Below, in pieces: positions 44,929-57,257 of a DNA stretch of 64,000 bases. The position numbers and the translations under genes were made by a program. The DNA is taken from positions 1,922,001 to 1,986,000 of the forward strand of contig CM031561.1 of assembly GCA_018466975.1 (NCBI GenBank), written 5' to 3'. Position 1 is the first letter of the stretch; the number at the start of each line of letters is the position of its first letter. The notes below the pieces were generated by a model that did not search any database, was not told the origin of the DNA, and saw only the letters and a program-made list of their open reading frames with translations. The stretch is from Sparassis latifolia (lineage: Eukaryota > Basidiomycota > Agaricomycetes > Polyporales > Sparassidaceae).

Positions 44929-47859
44929 TCATGAACGTCCCTCGGGAAACAGCCTGCCGACAGCGTCCGCTTCCTTTCTACGCTTCTCCCCCCTCTCCCT
45001 CGACGGGGCGTCCCTGCATTCACCGCCGTACCTCGCCAACTTCTCCAGCAGTGCCTGCAGGCGCTTGGCGCGCACAACGGCATACTGTGATTGTCGTGTC
45101 GACGGTACGAGGTAATCTTGCACCTTATCCGACGTGACAATGAATATCATCTAGAGATACGGATGTCAGAGTGCGAAAAGCAGAGAGCATGGTGACTGCG
45201 TACTGCTCGGAGCTCGACGAAAGCGTTGTTGAGGTAGGCATGCCCACTCCGTTTAAACTCGTCCTCGAGGAAGTCGATGTCGAGCTGCAAGTTTGCAAGC
45301 CCGTTCTCGTTGATCATGGGCGTATGCCGGCCCGTCAAGAAGTCCTAAGCAGCACGCCAGAATGAGCCACCAGCCCCCATCCCAGCGATTCGCAACGCAC
45401 CATGAAGCAGTCAGCAATGTAGTCGACCGCGCCGCGATACGCCTCCTGCTTGTACGCGTCTTTGATGATGAGCGAGTCCACGACAGTCGTGAGCCAATTC
45501 ACGAGCTCGTAGAGGTACATGCTCGGCGCGTCCTCCCGCGCTGCCGGCGTCCAGTCGTATTCCGCGAGCCCGAAGAAGTCGTCTAGCTTCGACGTGATGG
45601 ACGCCGTCACCCGAGCGAGCGCGCGAGAGAGCGTCGCGGCGAAGGATGCGGCGGCCGTCACGCGGATGGCCCCGCCGCGCTGTGCGGAGCTGCGTGCATG
45701 ACGAAAGAGTGAGCGCAGCGTTGCTAGATGTGTGAGTACAATGCGTACCGGATGTTCGTCAGAGAACGCTCCAGCTCGGCACAGGCGACTTCGAAGTGCT
45801 CCAGGTTGGTGACGATCTGGGTGATCTGAGACAAATTTGATGTACTCTGAGCCCGCCGCGCGATGCTCTCGCTGATATACGCTGTCAGTATCGTGTCCAG
45901 CGACTAGAGGAGCCGTTAGTCGTTATGGTATGCGACACGAATCGAAGAGCAAATACCTTGCTCAACAAATCGTCAATATTGCGATGATGTTGGGATACAC
46001 CTTCGATGAACTGATAGAAGTTCTGCACGAAGCTGCGTATCTGGCGTGAAGGTCAGAATGATAGGGTCTATGGTGAAGGGGCGGTGAGACTGCTCACGTC
46101 CTGGCAACATAGATAGAAGCTTTGAGACCACGGCAGAGTGAGCGGCAGGGCACTCCTGCAAAAGCAAGAACGTTAGTGGTCGTTCTGCACCTTTCAAGGA
46201 GTGGCTCACTTGGACAGGTAATCCCTCTCCTCTCGGCCGAGCCATACAGTATCAAGTACTTTGCTCCTCTCAAGTGGTTGCTCGACATACATCGGTAGGC
46301 AATCGTCTTGCGTCACGATCTGAGACGAAGGTCATGAAATAGATCAAACAGGTGAAAGGTCACACGAACGCTTTCAAAGCGCCTGCCGAATTGTTTCTCT
46401 AATATGCCAACGTACTTCTCGAATAAGACGAGGATGAAAGAATGCACGCTGTTGGTGGAATAGAAGAAGGACTGCATTCCCGTGCATGAGACGAAGCAAC
46501 AGCCAGTGCACGGTAGGGACTGACCTCAAGGGTCATCACGAAAGCAAGCAAGCTCTCTTTTACTCGCAGATACGCGTCTGGATCGGTTGAGTTCCTGAGA
46601 GAGTTCTCAACTGCAGTACCAACGCGCTTCACGATCGCATCCCAGAGGCCTTCAACTTCCCTCTCGGACCGGAAGCTTCCCGTGGTATGGAGGACATGCG
46701 TTTCGATGATGAAGAAACCTACTATTTCTTGCGTAACGGATGGTAGGGAGGAAATTGGGAGTGGTTCAGGGAGAATAAGGTCGGATTGGGCCTGTCCGGC
46801 ATCAATAATGGTAAGGGGGAGAACATCCTAGTACACACCTTGCGATCCTGCTGGTATGAACGTCGAATTTCGTCCAGAGAATCGAGCGCACTGTAAATAT
46901 GGATGCATTCGTATAGCGGCTTGAAGTCAACCTTCAGTTGATCATTATCCAAGACATTGTCTGCAACCACTCTCAGCATGGCTTCAGCTGGTCAGATGAG
47001 TGAGGCCTACATTCCGTCTTCTCGTTTGTAACGACTTCGACCGCGCTGCCCACTCGGCTCAGCTTAAGCATTGGGTCCTTCTCTCTCCTGCTTCTCCATT
47101 TCCGATTCCGAAGCTCCATGGCTTCCAACGCAAGTTGTCCCAGTTGTGCACTGACATTTCTGATGTCTAAGAGCCATTGCTTCACTGAGGCAGTGACTGC
47201 ACCTTTGATTTGGCCCCTTAGTGATGGTAGCGAGGAAAGTAAGTGCTGGAACAGCGGGCTCTGCGACAGCGACGTCGAAGGCATACTCTCAATATCTTCC
47301 AGAGACTGGAGAACGAAGATTGCATTCATTACATGTATACGTTATACAGACAACGAGAGTTACGGACCCGTAACGCACTCCAGTACCGCCCCTCCTTGAT
47401 CATCTCGCCGACGCGGTTCACGACATCCAGGACGCGCAGACATGCCTGGAGGCCATCAATGGCCTCGTCGAGGTTGGCGGCGGTCTTCTTGGACTGCAGT
47501 AGCGCCTTCTTCTTCTCGACGAGACCGCGTCCGGCCTGCTCGACGCTGGCATCCAGGGTCGTGATCTTGTCTCGCAAGTTCGTCGTGTACGACTTGATAG
47601 AGAACAGTGTAGAGACGGAGCCGATGAACTCTTGGTAGTTATCCGAGCATATGGTCTCTATCTCGGCATCCTTGGATTCAACTAGAGCATTCACCGTGCG
47701 CAGATAAGCATCTTGCTGCCGGTTCTGGTGTATCTGCTTGATTATAGGCCCGAGCTGCTCGAGGTTCTCCGAAGACGAGGACTGGTCGAGGAAGTGAATT
47801 TGCTGGAGGTGCTGGTCAATGTTCTCCTGCGTGAATTGGGGCCGTCGCCGAGGAGGCAT
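44929..47859 (-). CDS. SEC15: Exocyst complex component Sec15
   Basis: Rab-binding (Sec4/Rab11-type) subunit of the exocyst. Twelve minus-strand exons: 47368-47859, 47011-47305, 46839-46969, 46525-46791, 46370-46471, 46210-46319, 46098-46155, 45957-46040, 45749-45903, 45401-45689, 45204-45344, 44929-45150; 781 aa, every phase consistent. Family landmarks: an N-terminal helical region with ESKDAEIETICSDNYQEFI and LRDKITTLDASVEQAGR, the central DFKPLYECIHIYSALDSL, a FILVLFEKYVGILEKQF helix, LSMYL-like MYLYELVNWLTTVVD, FFGLAEYDWTP, and a C-terminal AVRAKRLQALLEKLARY followed by a basic KRRKEADAV tail. The 41-nt intron at 46970-47010 is short but needed for frame. Start is the ATG at 47859; an overlapping upstream ORF in another frame is ignored. 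Confidence 0.93.
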
Positions 47860-48102
47860 AGTGGGATTACTAGGCGATATATTTCAGAGAAAACATACGG
47901 CAGGTCACTCTGTACGAGAGCTGTGCAGAGTACAGTAGTAAAGAAGAAAGCGCCAGGGCCCAGGACGATCTGATCGTGACCGACCTGCATGATCTTTCGC
48001 GGCACAGCTGCCAATCCCGCTCCGATATTCCTCTTCGCATTCATCCTCGGTCGGATTCAACTTTTAGCTCTGAGACTTGTCGTCTGACGATTTGTCTGGA
48101 TC

Positions 48103-50879
48103 ATGACCGAGCGAACCAGGCCTGATGTCAAAGAGATCAAGTCCGTCTTACTACGCTTGACCTTCGGTTCAGAGGATTAGTCCTGTAACCTCTTGCTGCG
48201 ACAGGGACGCATATGACTACCTGTTCAATTCTGCTTTCAACATTTCCAAGATCAAGGACACCGCGCTAGGTGGTCGTCTCTTTCGCGGCTCAGACGATGC
48301 AGACGGTGTGCCAGGGAGGAGCATGGCTTGGAAGGTGTGTTGTTACTTTTGTCTATCTCCAATAGCATGTCACTCATTGCTGAAGTTGGTCCTTCTGGAA
48401 GCTGTTCCTGCTGCAAACAGAGCCCCTTCAAATGCCCCATGATGTGGTGGCCATCGCACCTCTCGAATCATTACGAGTATCTCGTAAAGAATACACTAAG
48501 TTACTGCTGGAAAAGATGCGCTCTCCAGATGGAAGTTACGAGGAAGGGCTCGTCATCCCCGGTCTTGCGACATCACCACCGAGGGTGGATCTCTCAAAGC
48601 AGAATCTAGAGAAGAACAATCCGCTGAGTCTACATGACGAGGTTCGGACATCGTTCGCCGAGTGCGGCTGTTTCTAGTTTGCTGAGAAAGATCGCTACCG
48701 CAGAATCCTTGGACGAAATGGTTTGAGTCGGTTGATTTGCGAAAGACAATTCTCCAGGACGTTGAGCGCACGTACGCCACACTCTGTATGACTAGAAGCC
48801 CTATTAATCCCTTTATCCACAGCTTCCCCGACGTTGGTTATTTCCGTGACCCAGAAGTGCAAGCACAACTCACAAACATCCTGTTCGTTCACTCCGTCAT
48901 GCATCCAGATGTCGGGTACCGGCAAGGAATGCACGAGCTGCTCGCCCCGCTGTATTTTGCCGTGGACTACGACTCGGTTACTGAAGACGAGCCAGGACTG
49001 GATGATAGTCCAGTGAAGGAATTCTGCTCCCGCACATGGGTTGCTTCAGACGCCTGGTCGCTCTTTGTGTCTGTCATGCGCGGCGTTGGTCGGTGGTATG
49101 AGTGGCGTGAGTCGCAGAGCCCAGCGGATACGTCGCCTCTCGGGTCACACGTTCAGCTGAACATACCCTCGGGTGAGACCAGGTTGAAGCCGTATGTCGC
49201 GCCGATAGTGGACGCGTGCAACCGGATGCAGTCGATGTACCTGAAATCCGTAGACCCAGAGCTCTGGCGGCGCATGCAGAGTGCAGGCATTGAGCCACAG
49301 ATATACGGAATGTAGGGCGCCCTACTTTTACGATTGTCTAAAGTGTTATGCTGACTTTCTTCGCGTTGATCAGACGGTGGCTACGATTACTTTTCACCCG
49401 AGAGTTCAGTATGCAGGATGCCATGATTATATGGGACGGCCTATTTGCCTGTGATCCTTCCTTCGATCTCGCGCAATGGTTATGTGTGGCCATGCTGATT
49501 CGCATACGCAACCAATGTGAGCTCTGTCCATCAGTTTATCTCGCGATTAATGACTAACTTGCCCAGTGATTCCGTCTGATTACAGTGGTCAACTCACTTA
49601 CCTCCTACGATACCCTTCACAGCCACCTTCTGCAGAAGCACCAGCTGTACATCACGCTACGCTCCTCCTCCACCAAGCACTGACCTTGCAAATGTCTCCA
49701 AGCCCCGCTGCCGGCGTCTCAGTGATACACGAGAACAGGAACCTGCTCAGTATTCCTATCGAGGTGCCTGAACCGTCGCCACCGCCGCCCATGCGCCGTA
49801 GACAGCGACCTGGAGAGTGGGGGATGTCTTTCTCGTCCGAGGCTGCGTCGAGGGCAGGCCAAAGCAGCAAATCCGCGCATGGGCGCCAGCAGTCCACCCC
49901 CTTGGGCCTATCCGAGATGCTCGCCCGGGGACTGCTGGAACGAGGCGAGAGCCTCGGGATCAACAAGACCGTGATGAACGCCGTCTCGGAGCTGAAGGTA
50001 AGCTCAACTATCGAGGCACTGGCGCGTTCATTGCTCAGCGATATGCAGCGGAATCTCCCGGACTTGACCAACTCGCTGGGACGGTTCCCGATGACGCCAC
50101 AAACGGCATATGCTGCGTATCCCCTCACTGATGAGAGGCTGCCTAGTGAGCGCCCGCCTTGGGAGTCTCGCATACGGTTTGAGGTGGATCGCGAAGTTGC
50201 GCAGATGCAGTCGCTTCAGAAGCGTCTGGGGGACTCGGTGTCGTGGATTGTTGACACCCTCTTGTTAGACGAGAGCACCGGTCCCAGCGAAGACCGTGCG
50301 CGAGCGGTCCAGAACAGGAAGCGGGAAGCGCTAGAGTGTCTATCGTACGTCAGGGACGTGCTACGAGGGACGGTAACCGTGGTCGAGGAGGAGCGGTTGG
50401 TAGGAGAGGAGGAGTTCAAGAGGAGGCAGGCGAAAGAAGAGCAGCTTGCGATGCCTGCACCACCACAGCCTGCAGCACCTCCTCCTGCTGAAACACGTCC
50501 ACAGGCATTGGGATCTGGTATGCCGTCGGACTACTTCTCGTCCACCATGCGTTCCCAGTCCAGGGCGTCGATTCCTGTTGCTAGGCTGTCTCCTCAACCC
50601 CCCTCCTCGACGGCGTCACCTTCACTCTCGACGCCCAACAGCAAGGGGGTTCCGATGGCGCCGTGGAACCATACACGCTCGAATTTCTCCAGTAAAGCCC
50701 CGCCTATTCCGAACTTGCCCCGTCTTCCTCCACGCACGTCCACGGCGACTCACCCTGGTGTTGTGCCTTCTGCATATACCCCACCACTACGCCCTTCCCC
50801 AGTAGTAGAATCTGCTACATCGCCAGGATATCCCCCGCGTCATGGAGTGCAGCAGGACCCGTTGGGTGCCCTCCCGTAG
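48103..50879 (+). CDS. TBC-domain Rab GTPase-activating protein, TBC1D5-like
   Basis: Rab-GAP of 789 aa from exons 48103-48140, 48205-48334, 48402-48641, 48704-48771, 48823-49311, 49374-49516, 49567-49997 and 50049-50879. The dual-finger TBC chemistry is visible: ILQDVERTFPD supplies the IxxDxxR arginine finger (the Arg codons flank the 48772-48822 intron) and GYRQGMHELLAP supplies the glutamine finger. Later TBC helices (EPQIYGIRWLRLLFTREF, IIWDGLFACD) follow, with TBC1D5-like wording. The C-terminal ~300 residues are Pro/Ser/Arg-rich with a long coiled helix near SWIVDTLLLDES, probably regulatory. Intron 49998-50048 is divisible by three and could be retained, adding 17 residues. TBC1D5 relatives act on Rab7 with retromer; that role is inferred. 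Confidence 0.87.
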
Positions 50880-51140
50880 ACATTTATATTTTCGGATTTG
50901 TCGTACCTGCAAATTTAGACAGTTGACAATACACACGTTGATGGATCTAGATGCGCCGATCCCGACAGGCGGACATGGAATAGGAAGGTGGGGATTGGTT
51001 GGCACGGTTGTCGGAGACCGACGGGCATTATCGGTCGTAGGCCCGAACTATAGACCGAGGCTCGTGCTCGCCATCCTCGACGTCTTTACCACCGTCCTCT
51101 CCATCCTCCTCATCGTCCGGCGCGTCCTCCTCGCTGCGAC

Positions 51141-53741
51141 ATGATCAGAACTTCACTGCCCAGGGCGTTGCGCGCATCCAACCGCTGTTTTCACAGCTCA
51201 GTACCCGCACACAGAGTTGTCGCGACAAACCCTGTCAGGGCTGAGGAGGTGCAAGTACGGCTTTCGCTACGTTGATGCTGGCCTGCTATTGACGGCCAGT
51301 ATGAAGTCGTGGGCGTCTGGAAAATACCCTTTGATTGAACATGAATACGACGCCATTGTTGTGTGAGTGCTGGAGTTACGTGCGTTGTGGATCCTCAGTA
51401 ACACGGTCGTCAGAGGAGCCGGAGGTGCGGGTCTGCGCGCTGCGTTTGGTCTTGCTGAGGCTGGTTTCAACACTGCTTGTATCACCAAGCTCTTCCCTAC
51501 ACGTAGTCACACTGTCGCTGCTCAGGTGTGTTATCATTTCTTATGACGTCGTGCCGGATCTAATACACCGACAGGGAGGCATCAATGCTGCACTTGGAGT
51601 GAGTACATAAGAGGACAATTTTTTCGTGCATGGTACTGAACTGGGCATTCACCAGAATATGTCAGAAGATGACTGGCGGTGGCATATGTACGACACGGTA
51701 AGATTCTCTTTGCTAGCGCGTTCTCCACGCGGTCATCCATTCTCTCTTTAGGTCAAGGGTTCAGATTGGTTGGGCGACCAGGACGCTATCCACTACATGT
51801 GCCGAGAAGCACCCCACACTGTCATTGAGGTATGATCTACAGAATCCTGGCATAGGTGCCCCACCTCCTAACTCTACTCCCAGCTCGAGCACTACGGTGT
51901 ACCCTTTTCCCGAACAGAGGAAGGCAAGATCTATCAGCGTGCGTTCGGTGGTCAGTCGCTGAAGTTCGGCAAGGGCGGCCAGGCGTACCGCTGCGCTGCG
52001 GCCGCCGACCGTACCGGTCACGCGCTTCTGCACACGCTATACGGCCAGTCCCTCCGGCACAACACCAACTTTTTCATCGAGTACTTCGCGCTGGACCTGA
52101 TCATGCAGGGTGGCGAGTGTGTTGGCGTTATCGCGCTGAACATGGAAGACGGCACTCTGCACCGCTTCCGCTCTCATAAGACTGTGTTGGCGACAGGCGG
52201 GTATGGGCGTGCGTACTTCAGCTGCACGAGTGCCCACACGTGCACTGGCGATGGGAACGCCATGGTCGTGAGAGCTGGTCTTCCTCTCCAGGATCCGGAG
52301 TTTATTCAGTTCCACCCTACTGGTATATACGGAGCAGGATGTCTGATAACGGAAGGTTCGTCGGTTTTCCAATGTTCTCTGCGAGTGTTGAATATGTTTG
52401 CTCAGGTTCGCGTGGTGAGGGTGGATACCTCCTGAACGGAGAGGGTGAGCGGTTCATGGAACGTTACGCCCCTACTGCGAAAGATCTTGCATCTCGTGAT
52501 GTCGTCTCGCGTAGCATGACGATCGAGATCCGCGAGGGCCGTGGTGTCGGGCCCGAGAAGGATCACATCTACCTGCAACTCAGCCACTTGCCTCCTGAGG
52601 TTCTTCATGAGCGACTCCCGGGTATCTCGGAGACTGCTGCTATTTTCACTGGTGTTGATGTCACCAAGGAGCCCATCCCGGTGTTGCCCACCGTCCACTA
52701 CAACAGTACGTGGCATGTGGGCACCGATCGGTCTTTGATCTGACATTTCTTTCAGTGGGTGGTATTCCTACTAAGTATACTGGTGAGGTCCTTACCATCG
52801 ACAAGGTTGGCAATATCGAGTCGTTCCATCTGATTTGTTTTGACAAAATCATCTCCAGGATGGCAAGGACAAGGTTGTCCCGGGTCTATACGCAGCTGGT
52901 GAAGCCGCCTGTGTTTCCGTACATGGTGCGAACCGTCTCGGTGCCAACTCCCTTCTGGATATCGTTGTCTTCGGACGTGCTTGTGCCCACCACATAAAGG
53001 AGACGCTCACGCCTGGCAAGCCCCACAAGGCGATCCCCGACGAGGCTGGTATGGAGAGCATCGAGTTCCTGGACAAGATCAGGTTGGTTTGCCTCTGACC
53101 CAACTCTGTGGTTGGTCCTGAGTTTGTGCCCAGGAAATCGGATGGTCCTCTTCCTACGGCGAAGATCCGGTTGGATATGCAGAAGGCCATGCAAGCTGAT
53201 GCTGCTGTCTTCCGGTAAGTCATCCGATATTGCCTCAAGGCCTTACTGAAAATGTCCGCTAGTACGCAAGAAAGCTTGGACCATGGTGTCCAGAAGCTTC
53301 GTGCCATTTACAAGAGCTACGACAACGTCGGCATCAAGGATCGCAGTATGATTTGGAACTCGTATGTTCCGTTGCCTGAAAATGTTCACTTTTTGTTCAT
53401 TGTAACCTTGCCTTGTAGCGATCTGGTTGAGACCCTAGAGCTCCGCAACATTCTCCAAAATGCTGTCCAGGCTATCAACGCTGCCGCCGCACGCAAGGAG
53501 TCTCGCGGTGCGCACGCACGCGAGGACTACCCCGAAGTAAGCTTCTCATTCACTCTGGCGGCTATTCTGGCTGACTGCTCTTCACTTGTAGCGCGACGAC
53601 GACAACTGGATGAAGCACACTCTGACGTTCCTGCACGACCCGTCATCGCCCGACGTCGACATCAAGTACCGCGCAGTCACGAGCGCTACGCTGGACGAGA
53701 ACGAGTGCAAGTCCGTGCCGCCGTTCAAGCGGGTGTACTAA
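51141..53741 (+). CDS. SDH1: Succinate dehydrogenase flavoprotein subunit, mitochondrial
   Basis: FAD-bearing subunit of complex II: oxidises succinate to fumarate in the TCA cycle and passes electrons to ubiquinone. Fourteen exons (51141-51254, 51307-51362, 51414-51525, 51575-51598, 51656-51697, 51752-51829, 51884-52355, 52406-52705, 52756-52805, 52859-53082, 53134-53214, 53263-53361, 53419-53536, 53592-53741) give 639 aa, the normal size. A mitochondrial presequence ([17 protein letters not shown]) precedes the dinucleotide-binding [28 protein letters not shown] carries the His that binds FAD covalently; [15 protein letters not shown] and SRGEGGYL form the active site; [19 protein letters not shown] and the Arg-rich VPPFKRVY end are typical. 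Intron 1 could start at either of two donors six bases apart. Certain identification. Confidence 0.96.
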
Positions 53742-54220
53742 ACGCGAGAACACCCTCTCCTCGCGTCCTTGCCACATGCTGCCATCCGTATCAAGGTGGC
53801 ATATGTCTTCTGCGTATCGGTCGTTTTCGCTGTAACTATCATGGTGGTGTAATCGATTTATTGCATCTACGGTCCCTTTCTGTTTGCTCAGTATCTCAAC
53901 TTCTGCAACACAGAACCCGGGAGACGCCATGTCGTTGCAGTATCGACAATTATAGTGGACTACTGGCCGATCACGCATGGCGGAAATGCATGTGGGAAGG
54001 ATCGTGTATAATAGTAATGTCATCAGCAACACATGGTACATACTTTGTGCATGCATGCTCGTACTTGTACCAGGAGAACGCAGCGATGTCGTGTGTGCGG
54101 GACGCCGGCCTCGTACTACAAAATAACAGTCTAAAGCGCTATACAACCTCGCTCTGGAAAATGAATAGGAAGAAAAATCGATTTAAGCTGCATTGATGTT
54201 ACAGAGCAGAGGTCGGTTGC
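53742..54220. other. Convergent intergenic gap, no gene seen
   Basis: About 480 bases between SDH1 and the first Cys/His-rich gene, which converge. No additional gene, repeat or RNA recognised. Confidence 0.4.
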
Positions 54221-54635
54221 TCAGCACCAGCGGGGCTGGCACCAGACGATGGGCTGGCAGACTGATTCTCCGCATGAGCGATCTTGAACGATACAGGAAT
54301 GGTTGATAACTATTTGAACGTACCCGGAGCCGCTTGCTGCACCTGGAATCCGCCGTGGATCTGATGGTGCGCCGGAGAGCAGCAACAGTTGCCCATGGGC
54401 ACCATGACGGCGCACCCGCCCTGAGATGGTCAGAAAATTAGTTAGCGGGTCATGGCTGGCGGTACGTCCGGCTTTGGTGGGACATACCACCGGGCACTGG
54501 TGTCCTGAAGGCTGTGGCGTCTCGTTAGCGGGTTGCTCGACGACGAGCACCATACGGGCGAGCACTTACTCCGCATCCTCCGCCGCCTCCACCATGGTGC
54601 TTGTGGTGGCCGTGTTTGTGATGATGGTGAGGCAT
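54221..54635 (-). CDS. Small Cys/His/Gly-rich protein, paralog 1
   Basis: Tiny unclassified protein of 82 aa, exons 54570-54635, 54488-54511, 54324-54420 and 54221-54282. It begins with a histidine-dense MPHHHHKHGHHKHH followed by polyglycine and Cys, then GHQCPV, GGCAVMV, a CCC triplet, PAHHQIHGG, and a Cys/Trp-rich end. The same order (GHxCPV, GGCxVMV, CCC, AHHxIH) occurs in the gene at 56.7-57.3 kb, and in both genes the last two exons total 159 nt, so the two are paralogs. Clusters of Cys and His suggest metal binding; that is inference. An alternative last splice (donor after GGFQ, stop at 54199-54201) would give a Ser/Ala/Pro-rich end instead (QSASPSSGASP); the modelled donor is stronger. 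No signal peptide, no known family. Confidence 0.6.
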
Positions 54636-56745
54636 CGTAGTTGTGCTAGGAAGAGGGGATTGTAGTAATGTGCAGTGAAAGAGAACTTGGCTCGCAAGTG
54701 AGGAGTGAGTTGCTGGTGGTGGGGTAAGCGATACCTGCGAGGCCTTTTATCCCTCTTCCGCGGGTGTTTGCGAGCGCTTTGTTAAAGGCGGTATTTGCCC
54801 AGAATGTATTGTTCATATTGAGAAGTGTTAAGGCCTGTCAGTGTTATATCGCCGCCTCGCAGTCATCAAACCACCGCGGCGCCAAACACAATGGGAAAAG
54901 GTGGGCGGTGCGCTAGCGAAGGCATTGCATCACAACGTGAGCACGATGGAACCTCGTGAATCACGGCATAAGAACAACAGGAAGAAGGGACTTCACTGCC
55001 TTACGGTCCAATCGCGACAAAGACCTGTGCGCTTGAACATCAGCTGGATGGAAACCACACGCCGGGTGACGCACGAATGAATACAATAGCATCTGCCCGA
55101 TAGCGGTTAATCGCCACTTTACATGAGGAGAATCGCAATGTGGGAAGATCTGAACCAGGTTCGCGGTAGAGCTTCAGTGTTGCAGAATGCTGCCAGACCA
55201 AAGCAATCCAAAAGGGGTTCAAAGGTGCGCAATCCATGTATTGGCGGGAGTTTTAGAATCAACGGCGTGATCATAATGCCGCTGGTCCATCTGCAAGGTA
55301 AAGGCCGGTGTGAAGCGACATATATGAAGTAGTTCAACGCCGAGGAAGCTACAGTGGGAAAGCGTGAGCCTTTCAACTGCCGAGGAGCGGTCAGATGAAC
55401 CATGCAGCCGTTGCCGAACACAGCGCAGCAGAATTCCAGGGGCAATGGGCGCACCATGCCATTAACTGGAATGAAGAAGGGGCTATCCGAGAACCTCTGC
55501 ATAGAGTGCAACATGCAATTGAATGCGTGTCACATGTTTCTGCGGAGAACTTCCGGTGGATACGAAGGCTATGAGTCTGTCTATACGAGAGTAAGAAGAT
55601 TGGCAACTCAGGAAGACTTTCGGAATTAAAGGTCGGCCGCGAAAGATACGCTGCCGAGTGCCAAAGGATTTAATGCGCACTCCGGGCGACTGAGAGAATC
55701 AGCGCAGACAAATTGACGCGGCTGAGCAGTAGAATACTCACTTAGGCATTTGTGTTCCGTCATAAAGGGCCGCTGGTCACCGTAGATACGTGGGGAGTAA
55801 CGAAGACTTGAATAAATGCTTATGAAAGACCTGTTAGAGAAGTTTCACGTGAGCAGCCACGGTCCACAGACTCGGGTTTGGGCATGTTCGCCCGGGACAA
55901 ATAGCCCCGGGAATCTCAGCTTGCAAAATCATCCCCATTTACCAAGGGAGGGTACGGGATGATAATAAGGAAATACGAGGTTCCAAAGTTCTTGAATTCA
56001 GGACGGCCGCCTTGAGTCTGATCCATATCAGTGTCCAGTCTCAGACGCTGATTGCTGGGCCGCAGTCTTCGTATGGCGGTGACGCTGGCCAGAGATTAAA
56101 TACATAAATTATGATTGCTGTGGTCAAATTTCAAAAAGAAAAAACGTTTATCTAGGGAAAACCCGATATCTGATCGTCGATCAGTTTTGATCGAAGTTAC
56201 TTCTCCGACGGGGCAGAAGTCAAAAAATAACATACGAGCCGCGATTTGCGTAGACAAGTAGACGAGTAGTCTCTCTGTGCATTACAGCAATAAACGTTTG
56301 ACTCCAGGAATTCGAAGCCACAACTTCTACACGAAACATTGGGCAAACCTCCCCGTCGGACAGAAAATGGTGTTGCAAGAGAAGGTAATTATTACAAGGA
56401 ATCTCCACACTGCACCGGCTATAATATGGGTCTGCAGTGCACAGCGGTATATGAGAAGTAGTAGTGAATTTTTGAAGAGTCTGTCTGAGAAAGGCAGCGG
56501 AATTTGAGGAACTGCACGGCGGGAGCAGAAGTTCCGAAGTAAGTGTTTCGTGCTTGTATGCATGCCGCCTTCATTGTCTCTTTCATACCGGGAACCTAGA
56601 GTACAAGATTCAATTATAATGATGGTGAATTCAAACAATTTAACGACTCACAGTATTCAACAGTGCCTCTGGTGGCAACGAGGCGAGCAGCAACAATTTC
56701 CAGAGGGGACCATATTGCCACATCCAGGCTGATTATAACATCAAG
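54636..56745. other. 2.1 kb intergenic region between the two Cys-rich genes
   Basis: Left end is the promoter of paralog 1 (TATA element listed). The remainder has only ORFs without family resemblance on both strands. A short near-palindrome (ctgatcgtcgatcag) lies near 56171. No third gene copy was found, although remnants cannot be excluded. Confidence 0.4.
54743..54750 (-). promoter_or_regulatory. TATA box of Cys/His-rich paralog 1
   Basis: Minus-strand ATAAAAGG about 110 bases upstream of the ATG at 54635. The paralogous gene has the same element at a similar distance. Confidence 0.5.
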
Positions 56746-57257
56746 TCAGACAAGAACACAATCAGCAGGCGATATAAGACTCGCCGCTGGACACCTGTGT
56801 CCTCCACCAGGCCAACATCCTGCGTATCATCAGTATCAGGGTGTATGTGTTTTGAGAACGCAAACGTACCAGAAGTGTTGTATCCGCAGTGTATCATGTG
56901 GTGCGCGGCACCGCAGCAGCAGTGGCCACTGTCAACCATGACACCACAACCGCCCTGTACATAAATGTCAGAGACAGGACGCGTGATATAAAGCAGCGAC
57001 TGACCACTGGGCACAGGTGTCCTCCTGTATGTACGACGAACAACTTGTCTCAGCAGTAGGAGACACGAACGAATAACTACGCACCGGGAGGAGGGCAGTG
57101 CCGTTGATGACAGCCTTGGGAGCAGCAACACGAGTAGCCACCACATCCTCTGGGGATCGGCCCGCCGCACATCTGAGCCGGTCGACTCAGCAAAGGGACC
57201 CAGGCCAAAGCTGGCAGAACGCTCACTCACACAGCAAGATCTGAATCCACAAGGCAT
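56746..57257 (-). CDS. Small Cys-rich protein, paralog 2 (about 20 percent Cys)
   Basis: Unclassified protein of 97 aa from exons 57231-57257, 57085-57172, 57005-57024, 56870-56954 and 56746-56819. I count 19 cysteines, with pairs and triplets: MPCGFRSCC, CGGYSCCCSQGCHQRHC, GHLCPV, GGCGVMVDSGHCCCG, AHHMIHCG, and a Cys-Pro containing tail. No signal peptide is visible, so it resembles a cytosolic metallothionein-like or Cys-rich envelope-of-spore type protein more than a secreted effector, but this is guesswork. The GHxCPV/GGCxVMV/CCC/HHxIH order and the phase and size of the last exons (85+74 nt against 97+62 nt in paralog 1) show shared ancestry. The histidine-rich head of paralog 1 is absent here and replaced by Cys. 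A TATA box lies 100 bp upstream. Confidence 0.62.

Noticed and set aside
47742..48044. Minus-strand ORF starting MNAKRNIGAGLAAVP overlapping the SEC15 start
   Set aside because: It overlaps the Sec15 coding exon in another frame, ends inside it and shows no splice sites or family; at most an upstream ORF.
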